Source: Cyanophora paradoxa (lineage: Eukaryota > Glaucocystophyceae > Cyanophorales > Cyanophoraceae). From it: a DNA stretch of 64,000 bases. Below are positions 11,235 to 22,200 of this stretch, piece by piece. The translations under genes were made by a program, and so were the position numbers. The notes under the pieces were generated by a model. That model had not been told where the DNA came from, made no database searches, and was given only the letters and a program-made list of their open reading frames with translations. Where the stretch lies: the NCBI GenBank assembly GCA_004431415.1, contig QPMI01000192.1, positions 62,001 to 126,000 on the forward strand. The letters run 5' to 3'. Positions within the stretch are counted from its first letter, which is position 1, and every line of letters starts with the position of its first letter.

Positions 11235-14200
11235 ATGAGTAGAAGATCATCGCCCATGTTGCGAATCCTGCTGTCTCTAGCCCTCCTAGCCGTGTGCTTG
11301 CATGTCGCTTTTGGGGCGCCAGCGAGCGACACCACCGCCGGCTTGCAGCAGCAACAGCAAACGCAGCAGCAGCAGCCAGCGCAAGCGCCGCCCGCGGTAG
11401 TTCCAGGCTCGACCGTCGAGGTGGATCTGAGCAGCAACACCTCCCTGTCCTTGGCCATCATCTGGAAGGCAAACAACAATCCAAGCATGGTCGCCCGGCT
11501 CTGCATGCTCCACAAAGCGCCCGCGTCGGCGATCTCCTCCCCCGTCGACTGGCCCAAGGTCCCTCCAATCGGCCAGAGCGGGCCCCCCACGGTGTGCTCG
11601 CTCAGATCGCGCTGTTGCACTGCTGCTGACCGGTCGCGCGCCAGCCGGAGTTCCTGCAGACTTCCTGCGGCAAGCCTTTCCAGGTTGACGGCTCCAGCGG
11701 CCGCCTGAGGCTCTACTTCCACCCGGCGAACACCGCGCCCGGCATCTATGAGGTCCTCCGGCTGCCACCTCTGCCGCATGCAATTGCTGACGCGCGCGCG
11801 CAGTTCTGGGTGTCGAACGTGCAGACGATGGACTACGTGCGCGGCCCGCGCGTCGTCATCGGTTCGCGCTCCCGCCGGCGCGCGCTGCAGCTGCGAGCGC
11901 CGCACCGACGCCGCCGCCAGTTTCCACCGCGCCGCCGAAGGGGCCGGGGCCGGCCGCGGCGGCCTCGGCGCCCCCGACGAGCGTGGACGTGATGGTGGGC
12001 CAGAACGAGAAGGCGGGCGCGCTGGACCCTGAGCTGCCGACGGGCTCCAACGCGCGCCCCATCACCGTGGAGACGATCACGCAGCCGGGCACCAACGTGG
12101 CGTACTTCGTGGTGGGCGGCGTCATCGGCGGGGCCGCCATCGCCGTGGCGGCGATCTTCGCGTGGTGCCTCTGGCGGCGCCGCCAGAACCGCAAGCGCGG
12201 CGGCATCACCGTCCAAGTCACCCGCGACGACCAGGGCCGCGAGAGTGCGTCCGGCCGCCCGCCCGCCCGCCCGCCCCCTGCCGCCCCCTGCCCCATTCCC
12301 GATGCGACCGGCCGGCCGGCCTGCGCCCCCCGCAGTCATCACGATCCGGCGGCCGGACGGCGGGACGGTGCGGGGCGCTCTGGCGGCCCCCGGGGCGAAC
12401 GCCTCGCAGGAGCTGGAGGCGGGGGCGGCGGCGCCGGAGGGCAAGCTGCCGCCCTCGCCCAACAGCAGCGGCGAGCACGTCTCGTCGCCCTCCTTCTCCT
12501 CCGTCGGGCCCTCGCAGTCCGCCTCCGAGGCCACCTCGGCCCCCGCCCGCTCCCGCGGCGGCCCCCGCGACTCCGGTGCGCCCCGCCCCGCCCCGCCCCG
12601 CATCGCCCTTTGCTGGCCCCCCGGGCCTCACACAGACAGCGTTCCTCGAAGGCGGCCCGGCGCTGAGCATCGCGGCGGGCCTCGTGGCGAGCCAGCAGCA
12701 GGACGCCAGCGAGCTCTTCTCCAAGTGCGCCCCGCCCCGCCCCGCCCCGCCCCGCGCTGCTCGCGGCCGACGCGCCGCCACGCGCCGCAGGGCGGTCTGC
12801 ACGAAGTGCCTGCGGGTGAACCCCGGCTGCGCGTCGGAGGAGGAGGCCGCCGACGCCGCCTGCCGCTACTGCCGCCTCCCGCTGGCCCGCACCCCGCCCC
12901 GGCCCCGGGGCGTCAGCTTGCGGGCGGGCGGGCGCTGAGGCCCGCAGCCGGGCCCCGCAGGTGGTGAACCGGCGCTTCTTCCCCGTGGCGCGCGTCGGCG
13001 GCGGCGAGTTCGGCACGACCTGTGCGCCGCCCGCCGCGCCGCGCCGCGCCGCGCGGGCGCCTGACCACGAGCGCCCGCCCGCCCCGGGCAGTCGCGGCTG
13101 TGGACCTGCACTTCCTCTCGCGGCGCCGCTGCATCGTGAAGAAGGCGCGCCGCCTCCGCTCCGCTTCTTCGCCCCTCGCGCCCCCCCTCTGAGGCGCGGC
13201 CGGGCCCCAGTTCACGTTCGTGGACCACCACTTCAACGACGCGCACGTCGAGAAGGCCGCCCAGCTCTTCCTCGACGAGGTCCGGGCTCCCGACCGAGGC
13301 CGCGCCGCCCGCCCTCTCGAAGCCGAGCGGGGCGGGGCGGTGCGGGCGCAGGGGCGGACGCTGGAGAATCTGGACCACCCACGCATCCCGAAGCTGCTCG
13401 GCTCGTTCATATGGCTGCAGGACATGTACCACGCGATGGCCGAGGTCCGGGGCCTCGACCTCCAGCGGGCGCTGCGGGCCCGCGTCGCGCCCTTCGCCCG
13501 CGCCGAGGCCCTCGCCATGCTCTCCGACCTCCTCGGCGCCCTCGGCTACGTCCACGCCCGCGGCGTCATCCACCGCGACGTGCGCGCGCCGTACCCGCTC
13601 CCCGCGCACGTACCCCGTCGAACGTTAACGGCGGCACAGGTGAAGCCCTCGAACGTGATCGTGGGGGAGGACGGGCGCTACTACCTGGTGGACTTCGGCC
13701 TCTCGACGACGCGGCGGCCGGACCTGGACCAGGCGACGGAGATCGGGACCTACGCCTACGCCGACCCCGAGCAGCGCGCGGGGCGCCCCACGCCCTCCTC
13801 CGACCTCTACAGGCGAGCGCCGGGGCCCCGCGGCCGCCCCTCGTGCCCCGCCGGGCGCGGCTGAGAGGGTCCGGGGGCGCGCGCAGCCTGGCGGCGACGT
13901 GCGTGGAGATGATGACGAGGCGGCGGCCGGCGCTGGAGCTCTTCTGCGACTGGGAGCCGGGGCGGTGCCCCGAGGGGGACTTCGGGGCGGAGCTCGGCGC
14001 CGCCCTCGCGCGCATGCTCCGCCGCTCCGTCGCGGGGCGCTTCGCGGCGGCCGCCGACGCGGCGGAGGCACTCTTCGGGCCGGCGCGGGCCCTCCCCGCC
14101 GGCCCGGGGCCGACGGCGGGGAACGGGACGGCGCCCTCGCCCCCGCCCGCTCCAACTGCACCGCCTCCGCCTTCTCCGACGCCTCCTCCCTCGCCGGCGC

Positions 14201-14721
14201 CTACCAGGTGCCCCCGGCCCCCGCCCTTCCCGTGGCTCCGGCCGCGGCCCGGCTGACGCCCCGCGCGCCCCGCGCAGCTGGGCCCCGCGGCGGCAAGGCC
14301 CGCAGCGACGCCGGCGGCGCTCGACCCCTCGGGCATCGTACTGGAGGAGAAGGCGCGGCCGCGGCGGAGGGCGGCCGGCCCCGCCCTCGCCCCGACCCTC
14401 GAGAGCGGCTCGGCGAGCGAGGAGGAGGGCAGCGGGAGCGAGGAGGAGGGCGGGGGGTCGGACCCGCCGGAGGCGCCCCCCGATCGCGGGGCGGGGGCGG
14501 ATCCCGTGGAGCCCCTGCCGCCCTCCCCGCGCTCCGGCGCGTCTGAGGAGGCGGCGGCAGAGGCGGCGACGGACGCTGAAAAGGGCGCGCCGGCGGGGGC
14601 GGCCCCCGCGGGGCTCGAGGGCGAGCCGGGCCCCGCCGCCCCCAAAGAGGAGGCGGAGGAGCCGGGGCCGGGGCCGCCCTCGGACCGGAGTCGCGGGCCC
14701 GCGGCCGGCGAGGGCGGGTAG
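11235..14721 (+). CDS. Receptor-like protein kinase (signal peptide, ectodomain, membrane span, kinase)
   Basis: ATG 11235 opens a signal peptide (MLRILLSLALLAVCLHVAFG) followed by a Gln-rich stretch and an ectodomain (LSSNTSLSLAIIWKANNN; QTSCGKPFQVDGSSGRLRLY; FWVSNVQTMDYVRGPRVVI). A membrane span (FVVGGVIGGAAIAVAAIFAW) precedes a basic stop-transfer LWRRRQNRKR. After a linker and a CTKC...CRYC finger-like exon comes a kinase: glycine loop VARVGGGEFGTT, KK in IVKKAR, HPRIPKLLGSF, VIHRDVKPSNV split by an intron, and LVDFGLS, then YAYADPEQ. An acidic tail ends at TAG 14719-14721. HRD, the Asn of KPSN and DFG are present, so activity is plausible. The intron after SSDLY uses a GC donor. Near 14,105 one C is missing relative to copy 2, breaking the frame before AFSDASSLAGAY. 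Ser/Thr specificity is likely from KPSN but not proven. Confidence 0.75.
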
Positions 14722-15251
14722 CGCCCCCGCGATCCTCAGGCCCTCCCCCCGGGCCCGCCTTCTTCCCTTCTTCTTATCCTTCTCCCTGGAGTGTGGCCCT
14801 GCCCGCCCCTCCCGTGGCCCCTCAGCATCCTCTGCCCTCTCTTCGTTGTGCACACCATCCGGTTGCAAACCAAACCACCCTTGTACACATTGGGCGCCCG
14901 GCTCGGCCGCCCGTCGCTGCTACGACACTCTCTCCTCTAAGCATAGCACTCTCCCCTTGTCCTTCCATGCTTGCTCCTCTATTCGTCTGTTGCTTCTATT
15001 CGCTATCTGTTGCCTCTTTTCGCGATCGCATCATCATACGAAGGTTGCTTGTTCACGTCAGGTTTAACAGCGGGTGCGGGGAGGGGGCAGAGGTTGGGTG
15101 GGCCGGGTTGGAGGGAAAAGGAGACCGTTGTCCGGGTTCCGGGTTCGGGTCTGACTGCAGAGAGGAGCAAAGCAAAGCAAAAGGGGCAAGGCCAGTCCGA
15201 AGAGGCCGTTCGAAAGCGTGGCGCTGAGGACTCCGGAAGCTTGAAAGGACC
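14722..15251. other. Tail-to-tail intergenic region
   Basis: No exon is supported. It separates the 3' ends of the kinase gene (+) and the LRR/coiled-coil gene (-), so it should contain both polyadenylation regions. The sequence is pyrimidine-rich and less GC-rich than its neighbours from about 14,800 to 15,060. Confidence 0.4.
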
Positions 15252-16575
15252 CTACCACAGACGGAAGCCGCGCCCGATAAACAGGGGGTTGACGAACGTC
15301 GCGACGGGGACGGTGCCCGGCGGGACGAAGGCGGCCGCGACCTGCGCATGCGGCCCCGGCGCCGGCGTCACGCGACGCGGGGGCCCAGAAGCGAGCGATC
15401 GAGAAACGTGACTCACGGGAACGGGGAACCGGGGTACGAGAGCGGAAGGGACGTTGAGGCGCCTCCGCTTGGCGCGCTCCTCCTCCGCGGCGAGGGCGGC
15501 GAGGGCAGAGAGGCGCTCCCGCTCGCGGGCGGCGGCGGCCGGCGTCGCGCCCCGCAGCTCCGCCACGCGCCGCGCCGCCGCCTGCAGCAGCTCTGCCGCG
15601 TCCGCCAGCTCCGCCTCGCCCCAGCTCCGCCCGCCCCGCGCCGCGGCGAGCGCGGCGCCGCCCTCGTAGAGCGCGAGCCGCCCGTCGAGCTCCGCCTGCT
15701 GCTGCGCCTGGAGCCGCAGCCGCCCCGCCAGCTCCTCGACGCCCCGCTGCAGTTCCGCGCTCTCCGCCTCCAGCGCCGCCGTCTCCCGCCGCAGCTGCGC
15801 GTTCTCCGCCTCCAGCGCCGCCGCCCGCGCCTGCTGCGCCGTCGCCTCCGCGAGGCGCTGCCGCAGCTGCGCGTTCTCCGCCAGCAGCGCCGCGGCCCAC
15901 TCCTGCGGCTGCCGCGCCGGCTGCTGGGGGTCCGGAGCCGGCGCCTCGGGAGCTGGGGCGCCGCTGGGGCCCGCGGTCGGTCCGGTGCGGCTCTGCAGCT
16001 GAGGAGCGTCAGGCGCGCGAACGAAAACACGGCAGCGAAGCTCACCGCCGCTGCCGAAGGTTGCGTGTTCGCTGCCACCGGAGCCGCCACTGGCACCTGA
16101 TCAGAGCGTTAGTGTTTACTACTTGACTGGAAATTCGTCTCGCGATACGCACGACGGACGTTCGGCCGAGGGAGTGGAGGTAGAGGACAGCGGCGTTCGC
16201 GGACTTCCGGGCCTCTCGAGGCACGGCCGAGAGGGGGTTCCCGTTGAGAGCCAGCACGCGCAGGCCAGAGAGGCGCCCGAGCTCCGTCGGCAGCGCATCG
16301 AGCCTGTTGTCGCGGACGTCGAGCACGTGCAGGTCCGCAAGCCGCCCGATCTCCACCGGCAGCGCCCCCAGCCGGTTGCTGCTGACGTAGAGCTTCTCCA
16401 GGTTCACTAGCCTCTCGAGCTCGTTCCCGGGGATGCTCGTGAGCTTGTTGTGGCTGAGGTTCAGCTGACGGATGTTCGCGAGACCGCAGTGCTCGATCTC
16501 CTCCGTCGGCCACGCCGCGAGTCCCATCCCAGAGAGCTCAAGCCTCCCCTCGATGGCGATCCAACGGCTTCCCAT
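15252..16575 (-). CDS. Leucine-rich repeat, coiled-coil protein (paralogue of the gene at 4.6 kb)
   Basis: ATG 16575 starts MGSRWIAIEGRLELSGMGL, then four to five LRRs (LGALPVEIGRLADLHVLDVR; LPTELGRLSGLRVLALNGNP). After a spliced Pro/Ala linker a long coiled coil follows at about 15,910-15,470 (LLAENAQLRQRLAEATAQQA). It ends with the same block seen in the 4.6-kb gene: LALYEGG, W.EAELA.AA and RRVAELR, then a KRRRLN nuclear-type basic patch. Unlike that gene there is no RING finger; the C-terminus is a Pro/Val-rich tail ending at TAG 15252. It may have lost the E3 module, or the RING exon may never have been present. An intron with a GTGAGT donor near 15,435 would shorten the tail. Confidence 0.75.
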
Positions 16576-16599
16576 GGCGCTGCGAAAGAGCGCGCCAAA

Positions 16600-17150
16600 G
16601 GGCGGTCAGAAGCGCGCAAGTGCAAGCTTGAGCGAGGCGCTAACAACGCACCTGGTGCTCGGCGCCAGCAGAAGGGTGCGATGTGTTGATACCGCAGAAG
16701 CTGTGGCGCCGCTGGGGCCCGCGGACGGTTCGGCGCGGCCCTGAGGAGCGTCAGGCCGGGCGGAGGAAAGCAGGCGGCGAAGCCTGGGCTCACACTGGAA
16801 GCGGGAGCAGCGAGGGAACGGAGGTAGGCGAGGGCACTGGCCCCCGACGTGCGGGCATGCTTGGGCATGTCTGTGAGAGGGTTGCTGTCGACAGCCAACA
16901 CTTGCAGGCGCGCGAGCCGTCCGATCTCCGGCGGCAGGGCTGTCAGCTGATTCCCACTTGCGTAGAGCTCTGTCAGGTTCGTCAGCTTCGCGAGCTCGTC
17001 CCCCGGGATGCTCTTGAGCTTGTTGCCACTCAAGTTAAGCGTGCGGATGTTCGCGGGGCCCGCGCGCTCGATCTCCGCCGTCGGCCACGCGCTCAATCCC
17101 AGCCCGAACAGGTCGAGCGTCCCCTCGCTGGCGATCCATCCTCTCCCCAT
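16600..17150 (-). CDS. Short leucine-rich repeat protein, truncated tandem duplicate
   Basis: ATG 17150 opens MGRGWIASEGTLDLFGLGLS, which aligns with the start of the neighbouring LRR gene and with the 4.6-kb gene, followed by three to four LRRs (LTALPPEIGRLARLQVLAVD). After the LRRs the frame continues into a Pro/Arg-rich stretch resembling the linker of its neighbour (LTLLRAAPNRPRAPAAPQLL). It then reads on into the next gene's upstream region, with no coiled coil. The frame stays open to 16,461, overlapping the start of the next gene, so the real end is unclear; an intron or a functional LRR-only protein is possible. It is a head-to-tail duplicate of the gene at 15.3-16.6 kb. Confidence 0.55.
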
Positions 17151-18045
17151 GCTGTGCGGACGTCCGAGTCAGCATGTGCAAGCTCGCGCGTAGCGCCAGC
17201 AGCGCACCTGATGCTCGGCCTCGGCAATCGCCCGCGGCCGCCTACGTAAACACGAATCTGCGGCGAGGCGAGGTGGAAATTAGGGCGAAATGCAGGAAGG
17301 AAGAGGCGCTGCGATGCAAGAGAATGCAATGAATCACGACAAGCGCGCGAAGAACGTTAACAAGCCGAGTACTCCGAACTCAGCCGCTAGATCGACGCGT
17401 GGCCCCGCGAGCGCGCTGCGGACCGCTTTATCGCAGCAATCTGCTGCGACGAAGGCCTCGGAAGCGCCGGTGACACCGAATGAGCGCTGCGGAACGACGG
17501 ACGACAGAGTGAGGGATCAAAAATTGACAAGACGCATCGTTTCTCGCGCACCAGAGATTCCTTTGCGACGATCTCGTCGTGCGATCGAGAGAGCTCGCCA
17601 GGCCAGGGACACGTTTGCCGATCAAGTCGTCGGGTCGCGTACCCCTAGGCCTGCGGCGCAGCCGGCGCCGCATGCATGCGCAGCGCGCGGCGGCCCGCCG
17701 GCGGGCCGGCGGCTTAAGTAAACTTCGCAGCCTGCGCTGCCTTCGAATTCGCACAGGCGCAGCCTTGGCCATGGCCTGGCCTAGCCTCGCACAGCGCTAG
17801 CCGGCCGCTCTAGACTAGATCTGAGCGTTAGCGCATGCGCAGCATTCTTGCTCTTGATCGCAAGCTAGCGCGCGCTGCACTGTCTGGCCGAATCGCATAA
17901 GTATACGTCGCTGTACATGTTGAAACCTTCCAGCTAGAGCTAGCTCTTTCGATATCGCTGGAGCTGAACTATCTTGCGCGTGCGCATGCGCAAAGGACGG
18001 TAATCTCCTGGACAGTCGGCCTCCTCGCTCATGTTGTCCTGTCCC
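17151..18045. other. No well-supported gene
   Basis: A 143-codon plus-strand frame at 17,290-17,721 encodes a basic Ser/Thr/Ala/Arg-rich peptide with no recognisable domain; it could be an exon but has no independent support. The remainder shows no exon signal. The sequence becomes AT-richer between 17,800 and 18,060. Confidence 0.35.
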
Positions 18046-18930
18046 TTAGCCCTGCGAGCGAAATGTGAACATGTACAACGCATCCGATTCGACGATGGGA
18101 TGTTCGGCTCGAGACAACTTGGCAAGCTTAAGGTTCATCCAGCTGGGCACGGGGGCGCGCGCGGGCGCACCGAGCTCGATCTCGGCCTCTTCGATGCTCT
18201 TGAGGGGCGGCCTCCCCTGCGACGCCCGCTTTGCGTTGATGGCCGCCCGCGACAGCCGCTGCGCGCACTCGTGGTCCGCCTGCACGGGCGGGCGGGCGCG
18301 CGCGCACGCGCAAACGTCAGCCGCGGTGCGGTTGTGGGGGCGAGGCGGCGGCGGGCGGCGCACGACGGCGCTCCACCGGTCGAAGCCGAGCACGCCAGCG
18401 TACATAGAGCTGCCGACCTTGGCGACCAGGGGCAGCCGGTTGATGAACGGCGCTGCGAGACGAGAGCGCGGCGTCAAACCTTCGTCAACGAATTCGAATT
18501 TAGAGGGCACGTTCAGGCGAATACATGCGCCTTGAGAGCAATATCATATATGACGGCTTTCACGCCAGCGCACGCACAGAAACGGGAGGCCAGGAGAGTG
18601 GCGGCCCCGAAGCCGACTGAGCACGTTACGAACCCGCTGAAGGCGCCCCACATGACCTGCGGGAAAGAGAGGGCGTCGGCGCTCGAAGTCTATTGGACTT
18701 AATGGTTTAAAGACGGCGGCGCCCGCGTCCGCCGCTCTGGATCTGCAGCCTGAGCGCAGGGGCGCCGGCGCGGACCTCGCTCTCGCACTGTTGCCAGCGC
18801 GACCGCTGGCCCAACTCGTGCTCCTCGATGCTGCGCGCCAAATCCAGCCGCTCGGCGAGGATCTCCTTGTGATCGGCGCTGGGGCCATCGGAGTCAGGCG
18901 CGGCCGCCTTTCTCCGCGTCAATCCTGCGC
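18046..18930 (-). CDS. Small predicted membrane protein, unknown
   Basis: Minus-strand exons can be joined as follows. A polar exon ends near 18,770 (HKEILAERLDLARSIEEHEL). After a CCCGCAG acceptor at about 18,657 a hydrophobic exon follows (MWGAFSGFVTCSVGFGAATL). Next come INRLPLVAKVGSSMYAGVLG and a final soluble exon (CAQRLSRAAINAKRASQGRP) ending at TAA 18046. The two hydrophobic segments suggest two membrane passes or a hairpin. The start codon was not found; if the polar exon is not part of the gene, the ATG at 18653 would be the start. I do not recognise the family. Confidence 0.45.
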
Positions 18931-19244
18931 AGCGCCAGCGGTCAGGCTTGCGATGCGGAGCGTGCACCGCAATTCTGGCGAGCAGACGGCAGCGGCGACG
19001 TCGGAGCACGCTGGATTGGCCGCACCGATGTCGGACGACATGTCCAAGCGCTGGCCGCGTCGTACGCCAGGTGCGGGGGCTGTGCTGATCAGAGCTCGCT
19101 CGGGAGCGTTGCAGAACTGCGCTGTTGATGGATACACGCCGACTACACACCAGAACGGGCTGACGCGGGCACGCGCTTCTAGAATTCCCTACCCCCCTCT
19201 CTCTTTCGCAGCATCTTTTTCGAATTCAAATTGAAGCTGAGCGC

Positions 19245-22200
19245 CTACAGGAGGCCTTTGCGGCCGGCGGCGGCGGCGAAGAGCGCGGCGAAGTCCTCCG
19301 CCTCGACGCCCCCGACCTGCGCGGGGTCCGCCTGCTCCCCGCCCGCCTCCCGCTCCACCTCGCCCTCCGGCCCCGCCAGGGCGAGCGCAGCCTCCAGCCC
19401 GCCGGCGCCGGCCTCGCCCTCCGCCCCGGCGCCGGCTTCTTCGGGCTCCTTGACCAGCTCCGGGGCGGTCGTGTCCACGTCCGCGTGCCTCTTATGGTGC
19501 AGCGCCTGCAGCCGCTCCTCCACCGTGCCCTGGACGTACCGTACCCCCGGTGAGCCAGGGGGGTAAGGCGCTAATATAAGGCCAGGGGGTTCGCACCTCG
19601 CAGACGTATTTCCGTGCGAGGACAGGCCGCGTCTGGCCCTGCGCACGCGCCCGGACCCACTCAGCCAGCCGAAGAAGGAGAAGAAGAAGAAAGGAAAGAA
19701 AGAAAGGAAAGGGGCGCGCGATGCGGTGGACTCGGCCGATCGCCTGAGCCTCGTCGCGCGGGTTCAAAGGCGGCTCCAGAAGCATCACAGTGCTCGCCGC
19801 CGTCAGGTTCAGACCCTGCGCCGCGCCGGCGTACCCGCCCGCTCCCTCAGGAGGGCCCCCTGGCCCAGCGCCGGTTGGACGGGGCGCGGCGCACGGCGCT
19901 GCCGATGGAGAGAGGCGCCAGGAGCGCAACGACCGATTCGTCCGTTAGGAACTGCGCCGGAGGGGTAAGGATGCGGAAAGGGGGGAATGAAGTGCGGGGT
20001 GGGGGGTGGGGGGGTAGAGGGCACCTGCTCGAGGGAGCGCGCGCGGGCGCGCTGGTCCATGTTGCCCGCCAGGCGGGAGTGCCTGCGCCGAAATCGAATC
20101 GAATCACTATACGAGGGGGCAACAAGTAGGGGAGGGGTACGCGCGCACCGGAGCCCGGCGCGCTGGAGGGAGGCGGCGAAGCGCTCCAGGGTACCCGGAA
20201 ACTCCGAAAAGACGACCGCCTTCGCCCCTGGATCCTCCTCCCGCAGCGCCTGGGTACGTGGTTCAGAGCGCGGAGGGAGGGGTACAGTGAAGTCGCTGCC
20301 TTCAGGTGACGGAGGGCGAGGGCGGTGGTGGAAGACTCGGGGGCCGCCCCGGCCCGCTCGTGGGCATCCTGCACCGCGACGGGTACGGCCGCCGCCGCCT
20401 CCGCCTCCGCCGCCTCCTCCGCCTCCTCGTCCGCGGGGGTGCGCTTCGTCTTCGCCCCTCCGGTCTGCGCGTGCGCAGGCGATCGTAAGAAATAGTCGGG
20501 AGGGGGGAGGAGTGGAGGGTTGGGGGGTACTGCGTACGTTCTGGGACGGGGCGAAGGTCTGCCAGCGGGAGGCGGCGTGGAGGCGCCGGTGGGGTACGAG
20601 CCCCGCGTGGCTGCAGACCTGCCCGAAAAGCGGCCGTCGGCGCAAGAGGGAGAAGAAGGGGGGTACAGGAGGCGGGCGGGCGGGCGGGCGGGCGGGCCTG
20701 GCGGAGGGGTAGGAGGAGGTCGGCGAGGAGTCCGGAGGGGGGCCGCAGCGTCTCCTTCAGCAGCGCCCGGTGCCGCGCCGCCGCCGCCGCCTCCAGGTGC
20801 TCTGCTCTCGAGCTCTCCGAGGGGTACGGGAGAGAGAAGGGGGCGGGTACGCACGGTAGAGGGTCTTCTCGTCGGGGGTGAGGGTGACGCGGCAGACCTC
20901 GACCGTCCTGCGCGGCCGGCCCCTCAGCGCGCACGAGAAAAGCAGGAGGAAGACGTGGAGGGGTAGGGCGGATTCAAGGAGGGGGAGGAGGAGGAGGAGG
21001 AGGGGTGAAGGGTACCGGGGGGGAAGGACGACGAGGCGCTCGCCCCGGAAGGCCTGCCGCGCCGCGTCAGAATCCGAAGCAGAAGCGACGGCCTAGGGGG
21101 CGGGGGCGGCCGGCGCAGGGGAAGCGGACCTGCTCCTTGCTGTGGCGCACCGTCGCGCCCCGCAGCACGCCCTGCGAGGGGCCGCGTCAAGGCGGGACGA
21201 AGAGCGTGCCGGGGCGTGGCGGGAAGGAGCGGGGCGGGGCGGGGCGGGGCGGGCCAGGAGGCGGGCGGGGCCGCGGGGGTCCCTCGCGTCGAAGTGCCGC
21301 CCGATCGCCGCGTCGAAGGTCGAGACCTGCCGCCCCGCCGCCCGCTCCGTCAGAGGCGGCAATGGCAAGGCCCCTTAGACTAGACGCCCCCGCTCAACGA
21401 TTCCGCCCCGCCCCGCGGTACGCGCCGCGGCCCCTTGAAGGCTCCGGGGGACGCCCGCGCCGCTGCCCTCGCCCGCCCCCGCCCCGCCCCGCCCCGTCCG
21501 GACGCAGGAGGTTGCTGCCCGGGGCCCCGCACCTCGCCCAGGGGGTCCATGGCGAGGAAGTGGAGCTGCCCGACGACGTCGTACGCCCGCGTCGCGAAGG
21601 GCGTACCCGAGCAGCACCTTGGGGGGGGGGGAGTCGGCGGGGGGGGGGGGGGAGAGGAAGGCGGAAAGGGGGGGGGGGGAAGGGGGACGTGCCAGCGGAG
21701 GTGGGAGTGGAGGCGGCGGGCGGCGTCTCCGGTCTGGCGCCCTGCCGCCCGCACCGCGTGGCTCTGCGCGGGGCGCCCGCTTGTTCAGAGCCGCGCCCTC
21801 GCCCTAGCGGCTAGAGAGCGGCTAGTTCAAGCCAGAGGGGCCCTAGGTCCCGGAGGGCTTGAAGAGGGCCGCCTCGGAGCGGCTAGAGGGCGGCTAGTTC
21901 AAGCCAGAGCAGCTAGGGCTAGTGCCGGCGGGCCCCAGGCCCCGCAGGACTCGAGACGGCCGCCTCGAGCGGGGCAGGGCGGGGTGGAGCAGGCACCTCG
22001 TCGAGGACGACGCGGTGCCAGGCGATCTTGTGCAGCGGGCCCGGCACCGTCCCCTGCCCCGCCCCGCGCCCTCAGCGAGGGGCGGTGGGAGGAGGCGGGG
22101 CCCGGGGCGGGGCGGGGCGGACGGAGGCGAGGAGGGAGTAGGAGGTGATGACGAAGTCGTGGTCTGCGACGAGGGCCGGCTGCTTCCTGCGGGCGGGGCG

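Noticed and set aside
10250-11905. A 551-codon minus-strand open frame
   Set aside because: It runs through the hairpin repeats and antisense to the kinase signal-peptide exon. Its repeated peptides simply reflect the DNA repeats.
12595-13090. Processed pseudogene origin for the kinase copies
   Set aside because: Copy 2 retains the intron sequence of the main gene, so it was duplicated as DNA, not from spliced mRNA.
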